From Streptomyces marokkonensis (GTDB lineage: Bacteria > Actinomycetota > Actinomycetes > Streptomycetales > Streptomycetaceae), in contig NZ_VSKS01000009.1 in the NCBI RefSeq assembly GCF_008312835.1, forward strand, positions 124,001 through 188,000: a DNA stretch of 64,000 nt, given 5' to 3'. Below the pieces are notes generated by a model that was given only the letters and a program-made list of their open reading frames with translations, did no database searches and was not told the origin of the DNA. Shown here one piece after another: positions 41,353 through 50,821 of the stretch. The translations under genes were made by a program, and so were the position numbers. How positions within the stretch are numbered: position 1 is the first letter of the stretch; each line of letters starts with the position of its first letter.

Positions 41353-44300
41353 GTGCAGGGACGTTTCAAGAGGGATGGCAGCGCTTCGGCGGAGCCGGAG
41401 CCGCAGGGCGGGACTGGCCCCAAGGCCGTCAGCTCCTCGCCCCAGCACGCCCAGAACCAGGGCCCGGCCACGCCCGGGAACAACGGCGAACGCCCCGGTG
41501 CCGCCGCGCCGACGGCGCCGCCGGCCCCGGCACCGGCCGCTCCCAGGGGCCCGACCGGCCCCGGACCGCGAGTAGCCCTGCGGAACTGGCGCATCTCGAC
41601 CCGTCTGGTGTCGCTGCTCGCCCTGCCGGTCGTCGCGGCCACCTCGCTCGGCGCGCTGCGTATCCAGCAGTCGATGGACGACATCCAGCAGCTCGACAAC
41701 ATGAAGCTGCTGACGGACATGACCAAGCAGGCCACCGAACTGGCGGCCGCGCTCCAGGAGGAGCGCGACCAGTCGGCCGGCCCGCTGGCGCACGGCGGCA
41801 AGGGCACGGACTTCTCGGTCAAGGGCTACCGCGAGAAGACCGACCGCGCGATGGCGAACTTCCTCGACAGCTCCGAGGAGATCGACGCCGCGAGCAAGGA
41901 CGGCAACCTCAAGGGCGTCCGCGACAACCTGGTGCAGCTCGCCGGTGACCTGGGCGAGCTGGCGAAGATCCGCAACACGGCCTTCCAGACGGAGAAGAAC
42001 TCGACCCAGACCGTCGAGGGCTACCACCGTCTGATCGAGAACCTGATCGACCTCTCGCAGGACATGGCGGAGGCGACCAGCAACCCCGACATGATCCAGC
42101 GCACGCGCGCCCTGTCGTCCTTCTCCTCCGCCAAGGAATACGCCTCGATCCAGCGCGCGGTCCTCGCCGCCGCACTGCCCGCGAGCAACACGACCAAGGG
42201 CGAGCTCTCCGAGAACGACCGGCTGTACGCGGAGTCGGCACTGGCGAGCCAGAAGTCCGAGATCCGCAGCTTCAAGAGCATCTACGGCGAGGCCTCCGCC
42301 GCCGAGCTGCTGCTGCCGATCGAAGAGGGCAACACCACGATCAAGGCCACCGACGAGTACGCCGGACGTGCGCTGGCCTCGGAGTTCGGCCTCTCCTCGG
42401 TCGGCGCGCGGTCCTACCGCGACTGGCTGGACGACAGCTCCACCAAGATCCAGCAGATGAAGAACATCGAGCACTCGCTGCTCGAGGAGATGGAACAGAA
42501 GGCCCGTGAGCTGCGCAGCGCCACCGAGCGCGACGCGATCATCTCCGGTGCCCTGATCCTGATCGTGCTCGGTGTGTCGCTGGTCGGCGCCTTCGTCGTG
42601 GCCCGCTCCATGATCCGCTCGCTGCGGCGGCTGGAGGAGACCGCGACCAGGGTCGCCCAGGAGCGCCTGCCCGACCTGGTCAAGCAGCTGTCCGAGGCGG
42701 ACCCGCAGGACGTCGACACGTCCGTGGAGTCCGTCGGTGTGCACTCCCGGGACGAGATCGGCCGGGTGGCCGCGGCCTTCGACGACGTGCACCGCGAGGC
42801 GGTCCGCCTCGCCGCCGAGCAGGCCCTGCTGCGGGGCAACGTCAACGCGATGTTCACCAACCTCTCGCGCCGCTCCCAGGGTCTGATCCAGCGCCAGCTG
42901 TCGCTGATCTCCGAGCTGGAGTCCCGCGAGGCCGACCCGGACCAGCTGTCCTCGCTGTTCAAGCTGGACCACCTCGCCACGCGTATGCGCCGTAACGGTG
43001 AGAACCTCCTCGTCCTCGCGGGCGAGGAGCCCGGCCGCCGGTGGACCCGTCCGGTCCCGCTGGTCGACGTGCTCCGCGCCGCCGCGTCCGAGGTGGAGCA
43101 GTACGAGCGCATCGAGCTGGCCTCCGTGCCGAGTACCGAAGTGGCCGGCCGGGTCGTCAACGACCTCGTGCACCTGCTCGCCGAGCTGCTGGAGAACGCG
43201 ACCTCGTTCTCCTCCCCGCAGACCAAGGTCAAGGTCACCGGTCACGCGCTGCCCGACGGCCGCGTCCTGATCGAGATCCACGACACCGGTATCGGCCTGT
43301 CGCCCGAGGACCTGGCGGCGATCAACGAGCGGCTCGCCTCGCCGCCCACCGTGGACGTCTCCGTCTCCCGCCGCATGGGTCTGTTCGTGGTCGGCCGGCT
43401 GTCCCAGCGCCACGGCATCCGCATCCAGCTCCGCCCGTCCGACTCCGGTGGTACGACCGCACTGGTCATGCTGCCCGTCGACGTCGCCCAGGGCGGCAAG
43501 AAGCCCCAGGGCAAGCCCGGTCAGCCCGGCGCGGGCGGCGGTGGCCCCGCCGCGGCGCAGGCTGCCGCCGGTGCCGCCGCCGCACGGCGCGCCGCCGGTG
43601 CCGGCCAGTCCGGGGGCGGTGCCCTCGGTGCCGGTGCTCCCGGTGGCCGGCTCGGCGCGGCCCAGGGTCCGCGGGCCGCGCTGCCCGGGCGGGACGGCGG
43701 TGGCCGGCCCGGTGGCCGGGGACCGCAGGCTCCCTCCGGCAACCCCACGCCCTCGCTGTTCGACCAGGGTGCTCCCGCCGGTCCCCCGCAGGGCCGTCCC
43801 GCACCCGCCGGCTTCGGCGCCCAGGCGCCCGGCGCCCCGCAGGGGACGCAGGCCGCCGGTTCGTCCGGCAAGCAGGACCCGGACGGCTTCGGCGGCACGC
43901 GAGGCCAGGTGCCCCCGCAGCGGGGCAACGGCAACGCCGAGCGCGGCCGTCGTCCGCAGCTCCCGCCGCGCGGTGGCGCGCGGCCCGAGCTGCCCGGCGG
44001 TGACCAGCAGCAGCCGCGCGTGCCCAGCTGGAGCGACGAGAACGCCCAGCCGCCGGTGCCGCGCGCCTCGCTGGACACCCCGCGCGGGCACGAGGAGCCG
44101 GACGTCTCCCGCACGTCGGCCATGCCGCGGTTCGACGACCGGCAGGGTCCCGGCGCCACGGCGGAGATCCCCCGGTTCGACGAGCGCCAGAACACCGGCT
44201 CCTACGGTTCCGACCCGCAGAACACCGGCCAGTACGCCCAGCCCGGCACGAACGGTGCCCAGAACTCCGGCCAGTACGCCCAGCCCGACACGAACGGCGG

Positions 44301-45123
44301 CCAGAACACCGGCCAGTTCGTCCGCGGCGACATCTTCGGCGCCCCGCAGGGCCGGCCGGGCGGGCAGAACCCGTCCACGACGGGCCAGTTCCCCGCCCCG
44401 CAGGGCTACGACAACGGCTCCACCGGCCAGTACCCGGCGCCGGGCCAGGACAACGGCTCCACCGGTCAGTACTCGATCCCGGAGCGTCCGGCCGCGGACC
44501 CGGCCGTCACCGGCCAGTTCGAGCGTCCGCAGACGAACGGCACGCACGCCGCCGGCGCCCCGCGTCCGCCGGCCCCGCAGCAGCGCCCGGCCCGCCAGGA
44601 GCCCGCGCAGCGGCCCGACGGCGGACGCGAGGCGTCCGACGCGTGGGCGCTGCCGCCGGCGAGCGGACCCGGCGACGGCCGTACCCCGCTGTACGACACT
44701 CTGGAGACCAACTGGTTCCGGGGTGGCGGCGCGCAGGAGCAGGGCAACGGCTCGGCTCCGGCACCCCAGCAGCCGCAACAGCAGTCCCCGCAGCCGCAGA
44801 GCCCCACCGGGCCGCAGCGGTCCGCCTCCACCGCCTGGCGCAGCTCGCCCAACGACGAGCTGGTCCGGCAGGCCGAACGCGTCCGCCAGCCGGCCGCGGG
44901 CGGCGTCACCACCTCCGGCCTGCCGCGGCGGGTGCCCAGGGCGAACCTCGTCCCGGGTACGGCTCAGCAGCAGTCGCACCAGAGCGGTCCTCAGGTCTCG
45001 CGCGCCCCCGATGACGTGCGCGGCCGGCTGACCAATCTCCGTCGGGGTATCGCACAGGGTCGTCAGGCCGGGTCCACCCAGACCGGCAGCTTCCCGCGGC
45101 CCACTCACCAGCAGGAGCGTTAG
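41353..45123 (+). CDS. cvnA1: Conservon sensor-kinase-like membrane protein CvnA1
   Basis: A 1256-residue protein from GTG 41353 (VQGRFKRDGSASAEPEPQGG); AGAGG lies 12 bases upstream and the frame is open 91 codons further, so the start is not certain. Layout: Pro/Ala-rich cytoplasmic segment (1-78), TM1 (about 85-102), an extracytoplasmic nitrate-sensor-like helical domain (about 105-390), TM2 (about 395-417), a HAMP-like helix pair, HATPase_c (about 600-710) with HLLAELLENATSF (N box), DTGIGLSPED and RRMGLFVVGRL. No canonical phospho-accepting H box is visible. A Gln/Pro/Gly-rich tail with TGQY/F repeats (about 945-1055) leads to a conserved C-terminus. In S. coelicolor Cvn systems assemble at the membrane like a GPCR-G-protein complex. 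Confidence 0.93.
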   Translation: MQGRFKRDGSASAEPEPQGGTGPKAVSSSPQHAQNQGPATPGNNGERPGAAAPTAPPAPAPAAPRGPTGPGPRVALRNWRISTRLVSLLALPVVAATSLGALRIQQSMDDIQQLDNMKLLTDMTKQATELAAALQEERDQSAGPLAHGGKGTDFSVKGYREKTDRAMANFLDSSEEIDAASKDGNLKGVRDNLVQLAGDLGELAKIRNTAFQTEKNSTQTVEGYHRLIENLIDLSQDMAEATSNPDMIQRTRALSSFSSAKEYASIQRAVLAAALPASNTTKGELSENDRLYAESALASQKSEIRSFKSIYGEASAAELLLPIEEGNTTIKATDEYAGRALASEFGLSSVGARSYRDWLDDSSTKIQQMKNIEHSLLEEMEQKARELRSATERDAIISGALILIVLGVSLVGAFVVARSMIRSLRRLEETATRVAQERLPDLVKQLSEADPQDVDTSVESVGVHSRDEIGRVAAAFDDVHREAVRLAAEQALLRGNVNAMFTNLSRRSQGLIQRQLSLISELESREADPDQLSSLFKLDHLATRMRRNGENLLVLAGEEPGRRWTRPVPLVDVLRAAASEVEQYERIELASVPSTEVAGRVVNDLVHLLAELLENATSFSSPQTKVKVTGHALPDGRVLIEIHDTGIGLSPEDLAAINERLASPPTVDVSVSRRMGLFVVGRLSQRHGIRIQLRPSDSGGTTALVMLPVDVAQGGKKPQGKPGQPGAGGGGPAAAQAAAGAAAARRAAGAGQSGGGALGAGAPGGRLGAAQGPRAALPGRDGGGRPGGRGPQAPSGNPTPSLFDQGAPAGPPQGRPAPAGFGAQAPGAPQGTQAAGSSGKQDPDGFGGTRGQVPPQRGNGNAERGRRPQLPPRGGARPELPGGDQQQPRVPSWSDENAQPPVPRASLDTPRGHEEPDVSRTSAMPRFDDRQGPGATAEIPRFDERQNTGSYGSDPQNTGQYAQPGTNGAQNSGQYAQPDTNGGQNTGQFVRGDIFGAPQGRPGGQNPSTTGQFPAPQGYDNGSTGQYPAPGQDNGSTGQYSIPERPAADPAVTGQFERPQTNGTHAAGAPRPPAPQQRPARQEPAQRPDGGREASDAWALPPASGPGDGRTPLYDTLETNWFRGGGAQEQGNGSAPAPQQPQQQSPQPQSPTGPQRSASTAWRSSPNDELVRQAERVRQPAAGGVTTSGLPRRVPRANLVPGTAQQQSHQSGPQVSRAPDDVRGRLTNLRRGIAQGRQAGSTQTGSFPRPTHQQER

Positions 45124-45546
45124 TTGAGCCCGATGAGCCAGGCGGCACAGAACCTCAACTGGTTGATCACCAACTTCGTGGACAACACCCCCGGGGTGTC
45201 CCACACCGTCGTCGTGTCCGCCGACGGCCTCCTTCTGGCGCTGTCGGAGGGCTTCCCGCGCGACCGCGCGGACCAGCTCGCGGCCGTCGCCTCGGGACTG
45301 ACCTCCCTGACGGCCGGCGCCTCCCGGATCTTCGAAGGCGGCAACGTCGCCCAGACGGTCGTCGAGATGGAGCGGGGATTCCTCTTCCTCATGTCCGTCT
45401 CGGACGGCTCGTCCCTGGCCGTTCTCGCGCACCCCGATTGCGACATCGGCCTCGTCGGCTACGAAATGGCGCTGCTGGTGGACCGCGCGGGGGCGGTCCT
45501 CACCCCGGACCTGCGCGCCGAACTACAGGGAAGTCTGCTCCACTGA
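45124..45546 (+). CDS. cvnB1: Conservon roadblock/LC7 protein CvnB1
   Basis: 140 residues. The roadblock fold is seen in NLNWLITNFVDNTPGVSHTV, VVSADGLLLALSEGFPRDRA, AVASGLTSLTAGASRIFEGG and VEMERGFLFLMSVSDGSSLA. Roadblock proteins act as regulators of small GTPases (MglB for MglA), here presumably CvnD1. TTG 45124 directly follows the cvnA1 stop and has AGGAG six bases upstream; ATG 45133 (MSQAAQNLNW) is the alternative and lacks a well-placed site. Confidence 0.94.
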   Translation: MSPMSQAAQNLNWLITNFVDNTPGVSHTVVVSADGLLLALSEGFPRDRADQLAAVASGLTSLTAGASRIFEGGNVAQTVVEMERGFLFLMSVSDGSSLAVLAHPDCDIGLVGYEMALLVDRAGAVLTPDLRAELQGSLLH

Positions 45547-45657
45547 TCGGCCCCGGCACCACCCGTCTCACCAAATCACCGTCCGGCCGCCACATTCCCC
45601 CCACCGGCCTCGTCAGACGGCTTGACTGACCGACTTGCTGTCCCGCCCGGAGGATCC

Positions 45658-46053
45658 ATGACCCCGCCCACCGCCTCTCATGATCCGTACGCGGAGCCGT
45701 ACGAGGACGAGGGCGACCAGCCGCTGGTCCGTCCCTATGCGATGACCGGCGGCCGGACCAGGCCGCGTTATCAGCTGGCCATCGAGGCACTGATCAGTAC
45801 GACGGCCGACCCGGCAGCGCTCATGGGGCTCCTTCCCGAGCACCAGCGCATCTGCCACCTGTGCCGTGAGGTGAAGTCGGTCGCCGAGGTCTCGGCGCTG
45901 CTCAACATGCCGCTGGGTGTTGCCCGGATCCTGGTGGCCGACCTGGCGGAGGCGGGACTCGTCGCCGTGCACCAGCCGGGCGGCGACGAGACGACCGGCG
46001 CCCCGGACGTGACACTGCTCGAAAGGGTGCTCAGTGGACTTCGCAAGCTCTAG
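45658..46053 (+). CDS. cvnC1: Conservon DUF742 protein CvnC1
   Basis: 131 residues from ATG 45658 after GGAGGATCC. The DUF742 core begins LVRPYAMTGGRTRPRYQLAI and includes PEHQRICHLCREVKSVAEVS (two cysteines in HLC region), a winged-helix-like PLGVARILVADLAEAGLVAV and ends LLERVLSGLRKL. Compared with its paralog it has a much shorter N-terminal extension (about 22 against 80 residues). The gene overlaps cvnD1 by 20 bases. Confidence 0.94.
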   Translation: MTPPTASHDPYAEPYEDEGDQPLVRPYAMTGGRTRPRYQLAIEALISTTADPAALMGLLPEHQRICHLCREVKSVAEVSALLNMPLGVARILVADLAEAGLVAVHQPGGDETTGAPDVTLLERVLSGLRKL

Positions 46054-46624
46054 CGGTGGGGCGGTCTCCGAAAGCCGTGCCACCACGTCCGCGAAGATCG
46101 TGGTGGCGGGCGGCTTCGGCGTGGGCAAGACCACGTTCGTCGGCGCCGTCTCGGAGATCAACCCGCTGCGCACGGAGGCCGTCATGACGTCTGCCTCGGC
46201 AGGCATCGACGACCTCACCCACACCGGGGACAAGACCACCACCACGGTGGCCATGGACTTCGGCCGTATCACCCTGGACCAGGACCTGATCCTGTACCTG
46301 TTCGGTACGCCCGGTCAGGACCGCTTCTGGTTCATGTGGGACGACCTGGTGCGCGGCGCCATCGGCGCGGTGGTCCTGGTGGACACGCGCCGGCTGGCGG
46401 ACTGCTTCCCCGCGGTGGACTACTTCGAGAACAGCGGGCTGCCGTTCGTGATCGCGCTGAACGGCTTCGACGGCCAGCAGCCGTACACTCCCGAGGAGGT
46501 GCGCGAGGCGCTGCAGATCGGGCCCGACGCCCCGATCATCACGACAGACGCCCGGCACCGCGCGGATGCGAAGAGTGCGCTGATCACGCTGGTCGAACAC
46601 GCTCTCATGGCGCGTCTCAGGTAG
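46034..46624 (+). CDS. cvnD1: Conservon small GTPase CvnD1
   Basis: 196-residue Ras/MglA-like GTPase, GTG 46034. P-loop GGFGVGKTTF at residues 26-35, switch region with TTTVAMDFG, G3 as FGTPGQDRFWFMWDDL (Gly-Thr-Pro-Gly in place of the usual Asp-x-x-Gly) and NGFDG where most GTPases have NKxD, so guanine specificity may be relaxed. The protein is nearly the same as CvnD2, with long stretches of identical DNA. Confidence 0.94.
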   Translation: MDFASSSGGAVSESRATTSAKIVVAGGFGVGKTTFVGAVSEINPLRTEAVMTSASAGIDDLTHTGDKTTTTVAMDFGRITLDQDLILYLFGTPGQDRFWFMWDDLVRGAIGAVVLVDTRRLADCFPAVDYFENSGLPFVIALNGFDGQQPYTPEEVREALQIGPDAPIITTDARHRADAKSALITLVEHALMARLR

Positions 46625-46684
46625 GGCCAGAACAGAAGCGGCACACCGCGGTTGTCGTAGACGTACCGGTGCCGGCTGTGTCCT

Positions 46685-46713
46685 TTGACACCGCCGGCCC
46701 CGGTGTTCATAAC
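46685..46713 (+). promoter_or_regulatory. Candidate promoter of the second conservon
   Basis: TTGACA (46685-46690), 17-base spacer, CATAAC (46708-46713). The -35 is a perfect consensus. It lies in the 376-base gap 46625-47000, which contains no supported gene and is AT-richer around 46800-46840. The leader would be about 280 bases. Confidence 0.55.
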
Positions 46714-47000
46714 GTTTCGGCAGAGGAATCGGGTGAGGCCGACACGGGACGCGGTCACGCGGTATCGCTGTGCGCACGAACGGCTTGCCTTTTGCCGGAG
46801 CTCGCTCCTTATGACCGTTTTATCTAGGACTTACATCACTCGGATTCCCCGCCTTCCCATGTTTGGAAGAGCGCTGGTCGGCATGCTGGAATGCCTGAAC
46901 TGCCCATTGGTCAAAGACGTACTCAGTAGTCGATGGCATGCCGGGCTCTGAGACACCGCGGCACGACGAAGGTGCCGACCGCCGAGAGGTTGTTGGTCGA

Positions 47001-50000
47001 GTGAGGCGAAGCAAGAACAGTCCCGAGCCGTCGGCCCGGGGCAACTTCACGCCGCCGCCGCGCACAGCGGCGCCCGCCCCTGTGCCCGGCCCCCAGTCCA
47101 CGGCCGCGCCCGCCCCGAGCGGAAGTCGCATGTCCCCGCGCAACTGGCGGGTGGCGACCAGGCTGAACGCGATCCTGCTCATACCCGTGCTGGTCGGCCT
47201 CGTCATGGGCGGCTTCCAGGTGAAGAGCTCGATCGACACCTGGAACGAGGCCGAGGACGCGGAGAACACCGCGCGTCTGGTGCGTGCCTCCCTCACCTAC
47301 GCCAACGCCCTCTACAACGAACGCGACGTCACCGCGGTCCCGCTGCTGCAGGGCAAGGGCCAGTCCGACCCGGACGTCACCAAGGCGCGTGCCGCGACGG
47401 ACAAAGCGGCCGACGCCTTCGACGAGGCCACGCAGAGCATGCCGGCCAAGCCCGGCCTGGAGCGCCGGCTGAAGCTGTTCCGCGAGGCCGAGCCCCAGCT
47501 GACCACGCTGCGCGCCGCCGCGTACACCTCCAAGCTCAAGGGCGTGCAGACGGAGGAGGGCTACGTCGCCGTCGCCCACCCCCTGATGGAGTTCGCCAAC
47601 GAACTCGGTCTCGGCACCGGCAACATCACCAGCTACGGACGTACGGTCTACGCGATCTCCCTGACCAAGGCGGCGCTGTCCCTCGAGCGTTCCATCGGCA
47701 TGCACCTGCTGGTGAAGCCGGGCCCGACCGACAGCCAGCTCGCCAGCCAGCGGGTGGCCCTGTCCTCGTACGCCTACCTCGAGGGCATCGCCATCGAGGA
47801 GTACAAGGGCGGTGGCACCGAGGCCGACGCGGCCAAGCTGGAGCAGACCGCGCAGGAGATCCAGGCCGAGGGCGCGGCCATGGCCAAGGCGGCCAAGGAG
47901 CAGGACCCGGACTACGTCCCGCCGCCCGCCAAGCCGGAGACGATGATCTCCGAACTCGGCCGCCTCCCCTCCACGGACGCCTCCGCGCGTGCCGAACTCG
48001 CCTCGAAGGGCATCACCCCCGCCAACTGGTGGGCCGTGAACACCCTCAAGTTCGACGGCTACCGCGAGATCGAGTCGGATCTGGCCGACTCCGCGGTGGA
48101 CGAGGCCTCCCAGATCGCCGACGACGCCCAGCGCGACGCCTTCATCACCGGTGCCGCCGTGGTGGTCGCCCTGCTCGCCGCGTTCATCCTGGCCGGCATG
48201 GTGGCCCGCCAGATGAGCCGCTCCATGCGCCAGCTGCGCAACGCCGCCTTCGGCATCGCCGAACAGCGCCTGCCGATGCTGGTCGACCAGCTCTCCCGTA
48301 CCGACCCCGGCCGGGTCGACACCAAGGTCGCGCCGATCCCGATCTCCTCCACGGACGAGATCGGCGAGGTCGCCCGCGCCTTCGACCAGGTCCACCGCGA
48401 GGCCGTCCGGCTCGCCGCCGAGCAGGCCCTGCTGCGGGGCAACATCAACGCGATCTTCACCAACCTCTCGCGCCGCAACCAGTCGCTGATCGAGGGCCAG
48501 CTGACCCTGATCACCGACCTGGAGAACAACGAGGCCGACCCGGACCAGCTCGAGAACCTCTTCCGCCTGGACCACCTGGCCACCCGTATGCGCCGCAACG
48601 GCGAGAACCTCCTGGTCCTCGCGGGCGAGGAGCCCGGCCGCCGCTGGGACCAGCCGGTGCCGCTGGTCGACGTGCTGCGCGCCGCTTCCTCCGAGGTGGA
48701 GCAGTACGAGCGCATCGAGCTGTCCGGCGTCCCCGAGGCCGAGATCCACGGCCGCGCGGTGACCGACCTCGTGCACCTGCTCGCCGAGCTGCTGGAGAAC
48801 GCCACGACGTTCTCCTCCCCGCAGACCAAGGTCCGCGTCACCGCGACCCGTCTCCCCGACGGCCGCGTGATGATCGAGATCCACGACAAGGGCATCGGCC
48901 TCACCGCCGAGGACTTCGCGGACATCAACCACAAGCTGGCCAACCCGCCGACCGTGGACGCCGCGATCTCGCAGCGCATGGGTCTGTTCGTGGTCGGCCG
49001 GCTGTCCGACCGGCACGGCATCCGGGTCCAGCTGCGCCCCTCGGGCGAGCAGGCCGGCACCACCTCGCTGGTCATGCTGCCGGACGCGATCACCCACGGC
49101 GGTGGCGGCGAGCAGCCGGCGGAGCGCGACGAGTTCACGGTCTCGCAGATCATCCCGGAGCAGCACCTCCAGGGTGAGAACTTCAACCACCAGCCGCTGC
49201 GCACCGCCGCGGAGCTGGGCTTCGACGACAGCCGTTACTCGGAGGTCCCGGACGACATCCGGGACCTGGACCCCGTCGGCCGTTCCCTGATGCGCGAGGA
49301 GCGCCGGGCGGCCCTGGAGTCGCAGCCCGAGCAGCCCGAGCCGACCGCGGACGCCCGGGAGACTCCCGGGGCGTCCGGCTACCAGGACGAGTTCGCCGCC
49401 CCGCAGGGCTACGACAACGGCCAGGGTTACGACGGCAACGGCCAGGGCGGCTACGCCGAGGGCCAGGGCTTCGACGGCGGCTACCAGGAGCAGCAGCAGA
49501 GCGCCGGGTACGACCAGCAGGCGTACGACAACGGGCAGCAGACGGCCTACGACGATCAGCAGCAGCCGGCGTACGGCGAGGGCTACTACGCGCAGAACGG
49601 ACACCTGCCGCAGAACGACTCCTTCTCGTCCAACGGCGCCTACCAGGACACCTCCTACGCGGAGCCGGCCCAGGGCGGCCACGCGGCGGCGGGTGCCTCC
49701 GACGCCTTCCCGGACTTCTCCGAGCGGCGCCGGGAGGACGACTGGCCGCAGCAGGACGCCTACCGGAACGGCTACCCGGCCCAGTACCCTGCTCAGGCCC
49801 CGGAGCCGGAATCCACGCAGGCCGCTGACGTACGTGAGCAGGACAGCGTAGGCTTCGACCGTCCGGGGGCGGGTGCCTCCGAGGGCCACGGCCTGACCGA
49901 CGCCGGGCTTCCCCGTCGCGGATCCACCGCGAGCGGTGCGAACGGGACGGGCGGCGCACGGCGCGTGGACCAGGAGCAGCCGGCCTCCACCCCGCAGAGC

Positions 50001-50303
50001 AACGGCGACGGCGACTGGCGCTCGGCCAACGACGAGCGCTGGCAGCAGGCCTCGGCGCTGCGGAAGCCCAAGGCGGGCGGAGTGACCCCCTCCGGTCTGC
50101 CGCGACGGGTCCCCAAGGCCAATCTGGTCCAGGGAGCCGCCGAAACCACCCCCCAGGGAGGCCCCCAGGTCTCCCGCGCCCCGGAGGACGTCCGGGGCAG
50201 GCTGAGCAACCTGCGTCGCGGTGTCCAGCGTGGCCGCAGCGCGGGCAGTGAAACGAACGGCCAGGGCTTCGGTCCTGACAGCACCTACAACCAGGAGCGT
50301 TAG
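47001..50303 (+). CDS. cvnA2: Conservon sensor-kinase-like membrane protein CvnA2
   Basis: 1100 residues from GTG 47001 (VRRSKNSPEPSARGNFTPPP), with the same GAGAGG-to-start distance as cvnA1; an ATG 21 codons upstream (46938) is possible but unsupported by a ribosome site. TM1 (about 57-75), extracytoplasmic helical nitrate-sensor-like domain (about 78-378), TM2 (about 380-402), HAMP-like segment, HATPase_c (about 586-700) with HLLAELLENATTF, DKGIGLTAED and QRMGLFVVGRL. The tail is Gln/Tyr/Gly-rich (about 798-933) and ends with the same RRVPxANLV...VSRAPEDVRGRL block as CvnA1. The sensor domain is clearly different from that of CvnA1, so the two should sense different signals. Confidence 0.93.
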   Translation: MRRSKNSPEPSARGNFTPPPRTAAPAPVPGPQSTAAPAPSGSRMSPRNWRVATRLNAILLIPVLVGLVMGGFQVKSSIDTWNEAEDAENTARLVRASLTYANALYNERDVTAVPLLQGKGQSDPDVTKARAATDKAADAFDEATQSMPAKPGLERRLKLFREAEPQLTTLRAAAYTSKLKGVQTEEGYVAVAHPLMEFANELGLGTGNITSYGRTVYAISLTKAALSLERSIGMHLLVKPGPTDSQLASQRVALSSYAYLEGIAIEEYKGGGTEADAAKLEQTAQEIQAEGAAMAKAAKEQDPDYVPPPAKPETMISELGRLPSTDASARAELASKGITPANWWAVNTLKFDGYREIESDLADSAVDEASQIADDAQRDAFITGAAVVVALLAAFILAGMVARQMSRSMRQLRNAAFGIAEQRLPMLVDQLSRTDPGRVDTKVAPIPISSTDEIGEVARAFDQVHREAVRLAAEQALLRGNINAIFTNLSRRNQSLIEGQLTLITDLENNEADPDQLENLFRLDHLATRMRRNGENLLVLAGEEPGRRWDQPVPLVDVLRAASSEVEQYERIELSGVPEAEIHGRAVTDLVHLLAELLENATTFSSPQTKVRVTATRLPDGRVMIEIHDKGIGLTAEDFADINHKLANPPTVDAAISQRMGLFVVGRLSDRHGIRVQLRPSGEQAGTTSLVMLPDAITHGGGGEQPAERDEFTVSQIIPEQHLQGENFNHQPLRTAAELGFDDSRYSEVPDDIRDLDPVGRSLMREERRAALESQPEQPEPTADARETPGASGYQDEFAAPQGYDNGQGYDGNGQGGYAEGQGFDGGYQEQQQSAGYDQQAYDNGQQTAYDDQQQPAYGEGYYAQNGHLPQNDSFSSNGAYQDTSYAEPAQGGHAAAGASDAFPDFSERRREDDWPQQDAYRNGYPAQYPAQAPEPESTQAADVREQDSVGFDRPGAGASEGHGLTDAGLPRRGSTASGANGTGGARRVDQEQPASTPQSNGDGDWRSANDERWQQASALRKPKAGGVTPSGLPRRVPKANLVQGAAETTPQGGPQVSRAPEDVRGRLSNLRRGVQRGRSAGSETNGQGFGPDSTYNQER

Positions 50304-50304
50304 T

Positions 50305-50727
50305 GTGAGCCCGATGAGCCAGGCGGCACAGAACCTGAACTGGTTGATCACCAACTTCGTGGACAACACCCCGGGGGTGTCCCACACGGTGGTGGTCTCC
50401 GCCGACGGACTCCTTCTGGCGATGTCCGAAGGCTTTCCCCGTGACCGCGCCGACCAGCTCGCGGCCGTCGCCTCCGGTCTGACGTCTCTGACGGCAGGCG
50501 CCTCCCGGATCTTCGAGGGCGGCAGCGTGAACCAGACGGTTGTGGAGATGGAGCGGGGATTCCTGTTCATCATGTCCATTTCCGACGGTTCGTCGCTTGC
50601 CGTACTCGCACATCCGGAGGCGGACATCGGCCTCATTGGGTACGAGATGGCCCTTCTGGTCGACCGGGCCGGTACGGTCCTGACGCCGGACCTTCGCGCG
50701 GAGCTCCAAGGGAGCCTTCTCAACTGA
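50305..50727 (+). CDS. cvnB2: Conservon roadblock/LC7 protein CvnB2
   Basis: 140 residues, GTG 50305 with AGGAG seven bases upstream and one base after the cvnA2 stop. About nine tenths of the residues are the same as in CvnB1 (same ASRIFEGG and MERGFLF blocks), but the DNA differs at many third positions, in contrast with the cvnD pair. Confidence 0.94.
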   Translation: MSPMSQAAQNLNWLITNFVDNTPGVSHTVVVSADGLLLAMSEGFPRDRADQLAAVASGLTSLTAGASRIFEGGSVNQTVVEMERGFLFIMSISDGSSLAVLAHPEADIGLIGYEMALLVDRAGTVLTPDLRAELQGSLLN

Positions 50728-50821
50728 AGGACGGACGGTGCGGTTTGGCGCCCCGGGGCCGTAAGGTTTCGGGACGCGGCTCCACAGAGATGGGTGCCAG
50801 GCACAGTCGGAGGAGGAGAAA

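Noticed and set aside
41350-45432. 1360-codon minus-strand open frame across cvnA1/cvnB1
   Set aside because: High GC third positions leave the opposite strand open; the product has no family resemblance and the plus strand encodes clear conservon proteins.
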